Source: Physella acuta
Lineage: Eukaryota; Mollusca; Gastropoda; Physidae
Direction: 5' to 3'
DNA length: 64,000 nt
Assembly: GCF_028476545.1 (NCBI RefSeq)
Contig: NW_026733215.1
Coordinates: 1-64,000 of the forward strand
In this document: positions 15,825 through 28,265 of the stretch, piece by piece
How positions within the stretch are numbered: position 1 is the first letter of the stretch
How the letters are laid out: each line of letters opens with the position of its first letter
The notes under the pieces: generated by a model
The model's input: the letters and a program-made list of their open reading frames with translations, nothing else
Told to the model about the DNA's origin: nothing
Database searches by the model: none
Position numbers and translations under genes: made by a program

Positions 15825-16080
15825 CCTACTATATCTAGATATAGAACCTAGATAACAAAAAAATCCCATGTATTCTCGAATTAGATGACCATTGAAGCTA
15901 AACAAAGATTTATATAAAATAATTAAGGCCCGAAATAGATTCTAGATGTAGAATTTACATTAATCTAGATCTAGAATTTACATTGAGTCTAGTGACCTAG
16001 ATCTAGAATCTAGATCTAGGCCCTAGGCTAGATTCTAGATTCATTCCTTTACTTCGACAGCTGATCTTTAGATCTAGAGA
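15825..16080. repeat. TCTAGA/AGATCT palindrome-rich patch
   Basis: Many overlapping tctaga and agatct words give repeated self-complementary stretches. Similar patches occur at 24270-24354 and near 10436. Confidence 0.6.
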
Positions 16081-17199
16081 AATTTATTGTAAAACTACAT
16101 GAAAAAAGACAGTTGAAAATTGATATAAGTGTTGGAACGTAATAAATACAGCAAACGGACGTATTGTTTAAGTTATAGCCGGCAGAAAATTAGCTTTGTA
16201 ACGCGTTAAACTTTTGAATGGGCCACAAAGTCTATGATGGAGTCCGCCATTTTTATTGTACCAAAAAAGTAAACACATCAAGGGACGTCACTATCCCCAC
16301 AAAGTTTATTCAAAGTATTAACATTTTTAAAAAAATACGGTTAATTTAACAATGAATAAATCAATAAATTAATTAACGTCTTTAAATAAATGTGTGATTA
16401 ACAGTCTGTCTTAAAACAAAAATTTTTCTCTACCTACATACTATTTTACAGCTTTCCACGATGAGTGCAACCATGAGCAATAGTCAATCAGGCAAACAAA
16501 CAAACAAACAAAAAAATAAATATTCAAACATGTAAACAAACTTGACTTTTAGTAGTATATAGATAAGGAAATTGCGCATAAATGTCACTAGACTTTTTTA
16601 ATTAACTTGTTTTAGGGATATTACTTATATACATTTCCACACATCTCAATTTCACAAAAAAAATATGCATTATGTATTTTATTTTTATAATTTTTTAATT
16701 TTAGATTTCATTTCACATAGCTATACTGCACTCTAATTTGGAAAAAAAAATATTTCGAAACATAAAAAAATTGGTAAACTGTGAGAACATACTATTAATA
16801 TGTATAGGCCTACTTTATAAATTTAAATATTTCTTTTTAAACAGCACTCAATTCCTACAGTGAGCAATGGTTATCTTCTGCTCGGGTGGAAGGTCACAGT
16901 TGGCAGAGTCAAAATCACAGTCGTTGGCGTACGATTTCCCGTCACGGCCGCAGATAGGCCTTAACAGCAGGTAGCAGGCGTTTATGGGGCAAGGTCGCTC
17001 GGTATCAGCTGGGTAACATTCCTTGTGGCAGGGGCCCTCACTCTCAACGGTCACTTCCGGATTGTCGCAGTTGGCGTTTCTCAGCTCACATGTGTTAACG
17101 TAGGTCTTGCCGTCCGAGCCGCACACGGGGGCCATGATACGTGGGCAACCCGTAGGACAGGGCTAGGACTCAGACAGAGCCGGGCCCACACCTGTTGGT

Positions 17200-17228
17200 A
17201 ACGATGCGTATGTATATGTATATATATC

Positions 17229-17271
<43 letters not shown>

Positions 17272-17345
17272 TATAAATATCTCTCTATATATATAGTATA
17301 TATATATATATTAAATAAATATAAAAATATATATATATAAATATA
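17200..17345. repeat. Interrupted TA-rich array next to the K2 exon 2 acceptor
   Basis: TA blocks with short interruptions begin about 10 nt upstream of the K2 exon 2 acceptor, in the same position as the arrays in K4, K6, K7 and K8. Confidence 0.9.
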
Positions 17346-17377
17346 TTTATATACATACATATATATTTTTTTTAAAA

Positions 17378-17381
<4 letters not shown>

Positions 17382-17455
<74 letters not shown>
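17382..17455. repeat. (TA)n array, left flank of Helitron 1
   Basis: The TA array is broken at 17456 by the Helitron and resumes at 18486, so the element inserted into a pre-existing array. Confidence 0.95.
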
Positions 17456-18585
<1,130 letters not shown>

Positions 18586-19227
18586 ACACTTATGTATCGG
18601 CACTTTTGTGAGTGCGTGCGTGTGAGAGTGTAGTTAATTGAACTTGTCATCGTATCTTATTATGTCAAAAAGATTCATTTATGCGACCAAATCTCATGTT
18701 TTGAAATTAAAAATTGCTTAAAATGTGCTTTTATACGATATATTTTAATTTTAAGAAGCGACTTAAACTGTTTAATTAATATTGTTGCACAGCTATGGAA
18801 AAGTATCAAAATCAAATGTAAACTAGCCTGATCTAATTCAATGTAATTAAGAAGTAATAAAACTATTTAAAAAAAGAATAAACCAACTGATGTAATACAC
18901 TACTTACAAACAAGACCGATAAAAACAGCAATCACAATCATTTTGAAGTCAAGATTTCAAAATTCTACTCTGAAAAATCTGTAACAAAAATAACACGATA
19001 GCATGGTCATTTTATGCTGGATTATTAAAATTTTAATTAGTTTGATGTTTGAAATAAAATTAGATCTATATAGTGAGCATGAAAATACGATCTTTCATAA
19101 CGAAAGCAAAATTCATGTAATAGTTTTTTAACGAACAAAAAGGAAATTTAAAAAAAATTGCCTTAAAGCTAAAATATCATACCTCACTGAATATTGAGCT
19201 GTATTAAAGAGCATACGTTGGGTGCTG

Positions 19228-19235
19228 TTTATATA
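19228..19235 (-). promoter_or_regulatory. TATA box of K2
   Basis: TATATAAA on the - strand lies in the block gtgtatataaacag, conserved upstream of all five array two-domain genes. A donor-like GAGGTATGA about 40 nt downstream suggests a short noncoding first exon. Confidence 0.65.
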
Positions 19236-19412
19236 CACTTAGAACGCAGTTAAATTGTTTACTACAATACACTGTGTACTCTTTGGTTTGTCATTAATTT
19301 GTAAGAGAATTATCACAATTAAGCACCAGGTTGGAAGAATGTTAATTGGTTAATTATTTTAATCTGATCTGTTGCTTTTTTTTGTGAAATAGGTTTACAT
19401 TTTTTTTTGTTT

Positions 19413-19675
19413 AATGACGGTCGGAAGGTAAAACTGTTATTGCTAACCGTAAAGTCTCGTGTTCGAATCACGAAATTCGAATCTGTCGAAAGTCCTTGAG
19501 TCCGTCCTGTTCTGATGGGTGCCTGACTCACGTTTAGGAAACCTACTCGGCTGGGCATAGTGCTGACTACACCGTCTCTTCGTGTAATTGTATCCAGTCA
19601 CCATCACAGCTTATACGTCGTACTTTAAAAAGATGTACTCTACTACAACTGCCCTGTGTGTATCATACTCTAACG
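19413..19675 (+). mobile_element. tRNA-derived SINE (S1 family)
   Basis: A tRNA-like head with a B box (gtgttcgaatcacg) is followed by gatgggtgcctgactcacg and gtgctgactacaccgtctc. Paralogous copies sit at the same place in U2, U3 and U4, so it was inserted before the units duplicated. The A box is damaged here, and the 3' part is repeated at 20116-20225. Confidence 0.75.
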
Positions 19676-20115
19676 GTAAAGGTTTATGATGTAGTCGGTT
19701 GATGGGATGGTAGTTTTGGACTAGCTCTTTGTGGATGTGGATGGTAGTATTGGACTAGCTCTTAGTGGATGGGGATGGTAGTTTTGGACTAGCTGTTTTT
19801 GGATGTGGATGTAAGTGTAGTGGTTAGCTGTTTGTTTATGTGGAGGGTAGTGTGGGGGCTAGCCTATAATACGAGGTTTAATAAAACACTCATTTGGTAA
19901 TATTTCACTGCTGACACAATCCATGATATTTTTAAATAGTTTTTTCATTTATAAAAAAATGTTCCTTTTTATTTTATCAACATTTTTATCGTCTAAATGA
20001 TGCAATAATTTCTACAAAATATATTCTTTGTCCACTATGTGTGTGTGTGTGTGTGTATTAATAATTCGATCAAACTGTTTCATTTACAACTCACCTCTCA
20101 CGGTCAACTGTACGA

Positions 20116-20225
20116 CACCGTCTCTTTATGTAAATGAATCCAGTCATCATCACAGCTCATACGTCGTACTCTAAAAACATGAACTCTACTACAACTGCCC
20201 TGTGTGAATCAGACTCTAACAGTTA
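20116..20225 (+). repeat. Partial duplicate of S1 SINE 3' part
   Basis: It repeats acaccgtctcttt...ctctactacaactgccctgt from the SINE at 19413-19675. This is a local duplication in U1 only, which also doubles the minisatellite monomer region. Confidence 0.65.
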
Positions 20226-20778
20226 AGGTTTATGATAAATTCGGTTGATGGGATGTTAGTTTTGGACTAGCTGTTTGTGGATGGGGATTGTAGTCTGGTG
20301 GCTAGCAGTTTGTGGATGTGTGGGGGGGGGCCTGCCTATAATACGAGGTTTAATAATACACTCATTTGAAATACTGCACTGCCGACATACCATGATATTT
20401 TAAAACTGTGTTTTAGTTTCAATTTTTAAAAAATTGTTCTTTTGCTTTTTATCTAAAAATGTTCGTCTAAACGATGCAATAATTAGTACAAAATATAAAA
20501 GATATTCTTTGCTTACTATGTGTGTGTGTGTGTGTTTATTATTTTATCAAACTGTTTAATTTACAGCTCACCTCTCAAGGTCAACTGTACGCTATGTGCT
20601 ACATATGAGCTGTGATGGTAACTAGATGCAATACAATTAAACGGGGCCTAATCAATACAAACAACATGTTTGTGTGCACTCTATTTCAAGATTTAATGAC
20701 TGAACATACTATTGGCTTGGTAGACATAAATCATACAGCTCGGTAAAGTAATTAGGAAAATAAATGTGTGCTGCTCAA

Positions 20779-20779
<1 letters not shown>

Positions 20780-20862
<83 letters not shown>
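20780..20862. repeat. (TA)n array in the K2/K3 divergent region
   Basis: It is positionally equivalent to arrays at 32771 (U2), 43498 (U3), 50345 (U4) and 56664 (U5). In U2 and U5 this array received the Helitron and the LTR element respectively. Confidence 0.95.
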
Positions 20863-20865
<3 letters not shown>

Positions 20866-21341
20866 GTGTGTGTGCATGTATGTACACACAGATGAGTGCC
20901 AGTATTTATTTTGGTCTGATGTAAGCTCACCCCCTTCCTCTACCACCCCCCCCCCCCCAATTAGTGTGACCATTAGCGGACCGCATCCCCATACCTTCGC
21001 CCTGTAAGTTAAGTTGTTTTTTTTCATCTGCCCATATTTTACTTGATTCTCCACGTAAAAAAACTGCCGGTCATGTCGAAAACACACATTTCATGGCGAC
21101 AGATGTGAACTTGAGTTTTTTAAATTGTTGAACAAACATGTTTTTAAAGATTCAACATCAATATTTTACTCCAGCAAAACATCGTGTTTACCATCTCCCA
21201 TTAAATTTTATCTATTAAAACAAAAAATTTGATGATTTCATTAATTCCACTTCATTAAGCAACTCAGAAACTTATAAGCGAAAGCGGAAAATTTTAAAGT
21301 TAAATTTGAACAGTTGAAATCAACAGCCAAAAAATGAATGG

Positions 21342-21348
21342 TATAAAA
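21342..21348 (+). promoter_or_regulatory. TATA box of K3
   Basis: TATAAAA lies within ggtataaaatac, conserved exactly upstream of K5 (33564) and K9 (63513). Transcription would start about 25-30 nt downstream, in a noncoding exon that ends at 21409 (catcaag/gtatat). Confidence 0.7.
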
Positions 21349-21369
21349 TACTCCGCACCTTGCAGAAAA

Positions 21370-21546
<177 letters not shown>

Positions 21547-21650
21547 CCTTAAATCTTTAAATTGTATAAAATTATATATAGATAGATGAGCTCACTGTTG
21601 TACATTGACCGTATATTTTTTTCCAGTTTAGACATTAAAGAAGAGACACC

Positions 21651-23391
21651 ATGTTAATTTTGACAGTACTGTGTTTATTCGGAGCAGTATGTAAGCACAA
21701 CTTTTTCTTAATTTTTTTTGTTACAGATTATATTCGTTTGATCTAAATAATCTTATAAAATAACACGTAACAGTCTTGGATTGCCATGTTGAAAATTTTA
21801 GTGTGTGTTAATCCATTGACGTAGGTAAATCACTGGTGTAAATCATTGAGCATTATTGTTGTCGGATGATATTTACTAAATCAAATGTCAATTACTATTT
21901 GATACTTACGTAATATTAATGGATATGTTCATACTTTATTGACAAATTGATGAACGAAATATTTGAAGCTTTGGCAACGTGGCACAAAAGTTCTCATTGT
22001 TTATCAACGGGACGCTAAAATTAGTTAAAATCTACGAAGAAGTGTTTTTTAAATGTATTTAATTGTCGCAGGCATAGTCACAAATTGTTAACAATTCTAT
22101 TCGTGGAAGTATCAATATAATTTAATTAATTTAAAAAAAAAGTTTAATCATCATCTTTTTAGAGAGGAAAAGTTAAAATATTCTAATTAGTTCACACTAA
22201 CAATTTAGGCTTAAGTGAAATACCCTTTAACAGGATAGTACAAGATAATACAGAATAGAAGTTCTTCTAATATCACAAACATATTAACATTGAAAATGTA
22301 AAACGGATTTCGGGCCATTAACCAATGCCACAAAGAAGTACCGCACATTATGAAAGTCCACTACATATCTAATGGCTTCTTTTTTAAAAAATTGTGCACA
22401 CGACAGCGTAATAGAAATAGAACTCGGCCTTGACGACACATTAAAAAAAATACAATTATAAATAACATTTTAAAATATATAAATAAATTTGACGAAAATG
22501 TTTGAACCCCTTTTTGGTCCCCACTCACTATTTGGTCCCCTGGGTCTATATAGCTATCAAAGGGGAGCATCAAGTCAAATAAGTCAATAAAATTAGTACC
22601 TATATTTTTCACTGCAGTTTGTGTAATGGATTTCAATGTTTGCGGAAAAGCGTGGTATAGTGACTGTAAAATAAAGATAATCGTACGGCACTACATTAAT
22701 TTAAAAAAATATATATCAAGGCAAAAGTGCACGAAAATGAAATTGAAATTTTTAAAAAATATGAATTATTGTCGGCTTGGGCCCCCTAAATGGCCTGCCA
22801 CAACCCCCCCCCCCCACTGCGGGGTCGGGCGGCATTGTAGTTCTGCCCCTTACTCTATTACACTAAGCTTAGTTTAACCTTGATTATTTTATTGACATGT
22901 AACCCATTTGTAATGCAATGAAACTGATTTTCAAATAAACATCTTCAGAAATATATATTTAAAAATACTTGGATTGTATGACCATAAAAGTGTGTTGTGG
23001 TCAGCTTCACTCCCTTTAGGTTATATTTAGCTCAGATAAGTTCGTGAACACCTGACTATTTTTAACTCGGCACAATCTTTCAGGCTAAATCGCTGCAATA
23101 GAACTCTAAGCTTTCATTCTACGCTCTACCTAATGTCCACTACATCTCCTACTTACATTTAATTTTTGTTTTTTTATGTTTCAAGTTTCGTATTCCTGTT
23201 TTATTGTGTCGTTTGCAGGCTTCGCTCTCGCCGATGACAATGTCGACTGTCACGACATAATGTGCGATCGTCAGTACCACCCCGAGTGCGGCAGTGATGG
23301 CATAACCTACAGGAGCTTTTGTAATCTGCTGATCTGCAATGAAGAGAAGGGAACGCAGGTCGAGATAGTCTCAGACGGGCAGTGTAAATAG
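21651..23391 (+). CDS. K3: secreted one-domain Kazal inhibitor
   Basis: Exon 1 CDS (21651-21690) encodes MLILTVLCLFGAV. A GTAAGC donor joins in phase 1 to exon 2 (23219-23391), giving 70 residues with a T|GC Cys codon at the junction and the signal sequence MLILTVLCLFGAVCFALA. One Kazal domain follows, with cysteines at about 24, 29, 37, 48, 53 and 69 and the core [13 protein letters not shown]. The spacing between the fourth and fifth Cys is four residues, not six as in K5, a small contraction of the helix region. The predicted P1 is Arg31, suggesting a trypsin-like target. AATAAA at 23563 follows a (TA)n array in the 3' region. An ATG at 23176 in the intron end opens a second in-frame hydrophobic leader (MFQVSYSCFIVSFAGFALA). 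Confidence 0.87.
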
Positions 23392-23451
23392 ACAGTCGCG
23401 CAGCTAGGTCGGGTGTCACCCTAATTGAGTCACCCTCCCCCTGGATAGAAA

Positions 23452-23459
<8 letters not shown>

Positions 23460-23522
<63 letters not shown>
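23460..23522. repeat. (TA)n array in the K3 3' region
   Basis: It lies between the stop codon and the AATAAA at 23563, as does the equivalent array of K5 at 36313. Confidence 0.95.
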
Positions 23523-23523
<1 letters not shown>

Positions 23524-23569
23524 TACACCTTGTTAAGAATGTGCTGGTGTATAAAATATTTAAATAAAT

Positions 23570-24354
23570 CTTCTTTTTTTCTGGATGTATTTAATTTTTT
23601 TAAGCTACGCACTTTAGACTGAACTTCGTCTTTAACATTTTAATGTATAGGAGAATGAGTAACATAGCGACACATGCCTTTTTTTACAACGTATAAACCC
23701 GCTAGAAGCACTTTACCTTTTATGAGTATATTAAATTGATAATCAAATTGTTATAGTTTAAAATAATCCATACAAAATGTACAGATCAAACTGACCAAAG
23801 GTGTGAATTATTTGTTTCAAACAGTTTGGCAACTCTTTTTATGGCGACAAAAAACGTCAAAATTTGTCACTAAGGCAGCCAACCAATTCTATTCACCTGT
23901 TGCTCGCTTTTTATTGCTTACTAGACTACCCGTTATGTTTGAATAACCGTGTGTTTCAAGGGTCATCCATAAATGACGTCATGTTTATTTGATGATTTTT
24001 ATCTTTTCCCTCTTCTCTCTACTGTCACATATCACAAAAAACCAGACCCCACATTCAAAAAGTCGCTTATTGTCTTTTAAAAGCACTGATTTAAGCTGAA
24101 ACTAGGTCTAAACAAACTATCCCTTTATATGCTGAGGTTACAAAAAAGGTCAACTCTACTTCACCTGCAAAGTGTCCCGTCAACTCCGACGTTTTAGACT
24201 TTTAAAACACCGATTTCGGCTGAGCATGGGTCTGACCACACTATCGCTTTATATGCTTAGAAGAAAGAAACAGATAGAGCTAGATCTAGATCTTGATCTA
24301 GAATCTACGACGGCTAGCTTAAATCTAGTTTTTCCTTAGATCTAGATTCTAGAT
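23570..24354. other. K3 downstream flank and repeat DNA
   Basis: 23570-23970 matches the K5 downstream flank (36400-36760 and 38762-38850). From about 23935 it runs into the agaccccacattcaaaaa repeat family and a TCTAGA-rich patch. No gene seen. Confidence 0.6.
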
Positions 24355-25689
24355 CATGGGTTCCCAAACTGGGTAAGGGCTTCCTGGGGGGTCGCGAACT
24401 GGTAGACTAAACCCTAGCAATGAAAAAAAAAACCAAATATTTAGAAGAATATCTGAAAATCGGTTTTACTACATCACAGGAAATGGAATAGAGAAAAAAC
24501 AATGCGTACTGTGCGAAGTGGTTCTCAGTCATGAGTCTATGCAACTTTCAAAACTTTAACGTCATTTGAGACGAATAATTCGGAACACACCAAACAATAT
24601 ATGGAGTTCTTTTGTAGGTATGAAGGTAGTTGCAAACGTCAGAGAACACGAAGTTTTCGTCAAGGAAACACATCATTAGTGCAAGCATCAAACGAAGAAA
24701 TTGCCAAGCAAAAACAACACCATAGAAGAAAATCTCATCAGACCTGCATGTTGAAGTTGGTGAAATTAATTCTTGGGGCTTCCAGTGCAGTAAAGATTCA
24801 ACACATAGCTCAGTTTAATAATACTATTCAGCGACTTATAGCAGACATGTCCATAGATGTTAAAGAACAAATTTCGAATGAAATTAAGCTTTCACCATTG
24901 TTTGCTTTTCAAGTTTACAAATCAACAAAAAACAAAAGATTTAGCTCCCTAACCAAGGAGAATCCACTGCATGATTTACTGGTAAGCCCTCACCAGCAAG
25001 ACTCTTCTGACTCTATTGCTAATCAAAGTAAATCATGGAAATCTTGACATGTTTGAGAAACCCTGCAGTGTGGTAGATGAATGTGATTGTGAGATAAATA
25101 AAAAAAATTGAAACAGGAGATTTCTAGAAAACGAACAGCGGCGTTATTTTACACGCAACCCATTCTCTGCGTCCCTTGATGTTGCCAACATTCCTAATGA
25201 ATTACAAGATGAATTCTTGAATTTGACTGAATGATTCCGCGTCAGAGAAAAAACATTTTTGAGGTAGTACGTACCATTTATACCCAAACGTGAAATTGAT
25301 TGCCTTTCGAGTTTTAGTTCATTTTGTGTCTACATATCTTTCCGAGAATAAAGTCAAAATATTAGTTAATAATCTGCAGTCTGTGACAGTTTTCAACACT
25401 TTTCCAGTTAAAAACAAAACATAGAAATAAATTAAATGGTGAGAATGACATGAGATTAGCGTTAACAACAATTAAACTGCGAATGTTGAGGCCAGTTAAT
25501 TGCATGAAATTTTACTCATCTTATTAAAACAGTTATCAATATTTATTCATTTTGAAAGCCTACAAGAAAATCTTACTTTAGTCCTTATAAATTTACTTAT
25601 TAATTTCGACTTTTTAATTCCATGGGGGTCGCGGGTCACTTATGTTTTGTAAAAGGGGGTCGACACTCGAAAAAGTTTGGGAATCAATG
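24355..25689 (+). mobile_element. hAT transposon copy of the ZBED/SCAND3-like group, decayed
   Basis: The ends are catgggttcccaaact and, inverted, agtttgggaatcaatg, and the perfect 8-bp duplication ttctagat lies at 24347-24354 and 25690-25697. A residual frame at 24601-25047 encodes transposase sequence typical of ZBED5/SCAND3-like proteins (LKLVKLILGASSAVKIQHIA, MSIDVKEQISNEIKLSPLFA). Downstream pieces continue in other frames with stops, so the transposase is broken. At 1.3 kb the copy is also shorter than a full element. It inserted into a TCTAGA-rich patch. Confidence 0.88.
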
Positions 25690-25735
25690 TTCTAGATATA
25701 TAAATCCCTTGTGTTCTCGAAATAGACGATTTACA

Positions 25736-25876
25736 CCTTCCTGAGTCGGAAAAACATAGTTTTGAAATTTGTCTATGTGTGTGTGTGTGTGTGCGTATGT
25801 GTGTATGTATTTGTGTCTGTGAACACCATAACTTGAGAACCGTTACAGCTAGGTTGATGAAATTTCATATTTAAGT
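25736..25876 (-). repeat. Partial hairpin-ended repeat, inverted
   Basis: It shares cttgagaaccgttacagcta, ggttgatgaaatttcat and a GT-rich tract with the hairpin-ended repeat copies, in the opposite sense. Both ends are missing. Confidence 0.6.
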
Positions 25877-25879
25877 GGA

Positions 25880-26735
25880 AGACGCCCAGTTCGTGGTAAC
25901 ACATGGTAGCTTGGGTTTTTTTCAATTGCAGAACTAACATTTTAAGATTCATCAGACATGTTTAACTGTAGCAAAACATCGTGTTTACCGTCACACATTA
26001 AACGTTCATTTTTAAATCACAAGCACGTTGATGATTCCATCAATTTCTACGAATTAACTATGCATCTTTTCAATGGGCATAACAGACTGAAAGGAAATCC
26101 TACCAAGATTATTGTTTACATGGATTTAAAAAAAAACGTGTGTTTTTTTTTAAATTAAATTTTGAAATCAAAGCGACTGTAAAAATAATAAAAAATATAA
26201 AAACTTTAAAGTGAAAATAATTTAGATATTTAATTATTTTTTGTATAAATGTTATAAAAGTTGCAAATCCAGATATCTTTCGTAAGAGAAATATTGATTG
26301 ACACTACTAGAACTACGTTTTCGATATTCTAAAAACCACAGTTCATAAAAAAAATCTGATTGTAATTTGTCTTCAAAACTTTGCCGATACAATTTTTAAA
26401 GTCAGCCATCTTTTTTTTTCGACGTCTGTAAACAATCAAAGTGTTTTTAGCTTTTTTAAACTAAATTTCCTGATTACCAAAAATAATAAAAACATTAATT
26501 ACACCCAAACTTAAAAATAAAAAGTCCAACACAACTCAAATTATCCAAATTTTTGTAACCATATTTATTTTAATAACGTAGTATATGATTTGTTCAATAT
26601 TTATTGGGCCTTTTGAATATTTCGAGGCTATTCTCTGTTGTGTAAATTTCCGACCAGTTTATTAACTGCGAGAGGTTCTTATAACCAATTGTTTCGACCA
26701 TTGGATTAGGATTTAATATAGTCTCCACAGACATT
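25880..26735. other. U1 downstream module M and AT-rich flank
   Basis: 25880-26080 (acatggtagcttgg, gcaaaacatcgtgtttacc) is a second copy of a module also found upstream of K3 at 21080-21260. From 26088 the sequence matches 38865-39590 in U2 and 45140-45815 in U3. No gene seen. Confidence 0.6.
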
Positions 26736-27095
26736 CAGAGGAGTAGCTAGCGGAGGGTGGGTGCGACGTCCATCTCGGGCGCCGACCCAAAGGACACAAA
26801 CGGGGTGAAAAGTTTTAAAAGCCGATTCTGAGCTGCATTACTAAACTATATGAAGTTAATATAATAGACCTCTGCTTTGCATTCCTAACTTATTTAACTG
26901 TTTTGTACATCAATTTTGTGACGTAATGCAAAAAAACTGCATTAAGGACAGAGACTTGTAAAAAGTGCTCCAAAACTTTCCAAAATGGGAAGACGTAGCT
27001 TTTTGCTAATATAAATAACAAAAAATAAAATGGTCGGAAGGGGGCGCAAGTTTGATGCTTCATCCTGGGCGCTAGCCAGGGTCGCTAAGCCACTG
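26736..27095. mobile_element. MITE shared by units U1-U3 (copy in U1)
   Basis: The ends are cagaggagtagctagcgg and ctagccagggtcgctaagccactg-type sequence (shown in part), in inverted relation. Copies lie at 39593-39952 and 45818-46171. The equivalent places in U4 (51085) and U5 (62402) read straight through as cagacatcaacgacttatcc, an empty site. The target duplication has decayed. Confidence 0.75.
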
Positions 27096-27191
27096 TAGAG
27101 AACAACGATTTATCTACAATGCTATGATAAAACTGAAAAAAATTGCAATTTCTCAGCACGGTTTTCTGCTTTATATTGATCACATAAAAAA

Positions 27192-27838
27192 TAAACCGGT
27201 AGTGATCTCCCCTAAACTTTCTCGAATATTCTTATATAAAACAAATCCATTTTAAATACTTAAACTTTTAAAAATAGAACAGAATCTCATAAAAAAACAT
27301 TGCGCACCAAGCAAACGCCGAATAAAAACGCGTATAATAGTGCGCAATATTATTAGTACTTTAAAAATTTACATTAGTTTTTTGAGAAATCGGAAGTAGC
27401 GTAAATTACTACTTCCAGTCAACGGAAATTACTCAAAATTTAACAGAAGGTAGAGAATTAGATCTTTTACTTACATGTGAAATTTCATTTATCTATCTGA
27501 AATAGTACTCAAGTTATAGGCTTTTGAAAAATTCAAAGTAGGAAAAGTACCACTTCCGGTTATCGGAAATCGCTCAAAAGTTGATACGGATCTACGATTT
27601 TGATAAAATACTTATATATGAAATTTCATCAACCTAGCTGTAACGGTACTCAAGTTATCGTGTTTACACACGGACAGACAGACACACAGACACACACACA
27701 CACAGACATACGGACAAGATTGCAAAATTATGTTTTTCCGTATCAGTGAGGTGTAAAACGTCGAGATTTGTAAAAATCTCGATTTTTTTTTTTGCACGAT
27801 TACAATACTTTCTCTATACTACGTATATACGAGAAAGT
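27192..27838 (+). mobile_element. Hairpin-ended interspersed repeat, copy 2
   Basis: It starts aaaccggtagtgatctcccc and ends actacgtatatacgagaaagt. The U2 equivalent at 40040-40055 reads cacataaaaaaaaacaacg without it, so this copy inserted after the units split. The 3' end can fold as a hairpin (ctttctc/gagaaag). Confidence 0.8.
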
Positions 27839-28080
27839 AAAAAACAACGAATAATGGCTGTATTATTTTTAGGGACTGAATAAATAATACTTTTAACCTC
27901 GCATGCTGCAAAAGTTAATCCTGTATGTAAATGCTAAAATGTTATTTTAAAAATCAAAATAAAACAAAAGACTGAAGTAAAATTCTGCAATAATATATGA
28001 CACACCTAACAGCTTTCTATAAATGTTTAGACTAATTGTTCCTAACTATGGACATAAAAATGGTCCTTGTATCTCAAGTT

Positions 28081-28265
28081 GTGACGGTGTGGTCGAGTTG
28101 TACACCGCTTGACTGCTAGCCTGAGGTTCGGATCTCGGTACATCCTCGAGACAACAGGACTTTCCTGAGCCCACACAGCACTAATGAGTACCTGCATCAC
28201 GATATGAACCATTCATATGTAGAGGTCAAGAAACATATGTAGGCCTACTCTACTTCATCTGTGTA
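28081..28265 (+). mobile_element. tRNA-derived SINE (S2 family), U1/U2 junction
   Basis: A tRNA-like head (gtgtggtcgagttgtacacc, B box gaggttcggatctcgg) and a body ending ctacttcatctg. It recurs at 40292, 46498, 51442 and 62763 and marks the repeat register of the tandem units. A second 3' half lies at about 28438-28565. Confidence 0.8.

Larger units (their letters stand above)
14391..16560. other. Block of sequence splitting U1 from its left fragment
   Basis: This block separates the U1 fragment at 13.96-14.39 kb from the remaining K2 3' flank starting near 16.56 kb. It holds the repeat at 14864-15535 and the TCTAGA-rich patch at 15825-16080. The remainder has no recognised gene. Confidence 0.55.
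18942..21341. other. Divergent intergenic region between K2 and K3
   Basis: This is homologous to 30277-33563 (K4/K5), 42248-43500 (U3), 49094-50340 (U4) and 54765-56660 (U5). In order it holds the K2 leader and TATA box, a SINE, one or two monomers of the gtttgtggatgtggat minisatellite, a conserved tataatacgaggtttaat segment, a (TA)n array and the K3 upstream region. Confidence 0.75.

Noticed and set aside
24601-25047. Host ZBED-like gene
   Set aside because: It lies between hAT terminal repeats and target duplications and continues into stops and other frames, so it is a transposon remnant.
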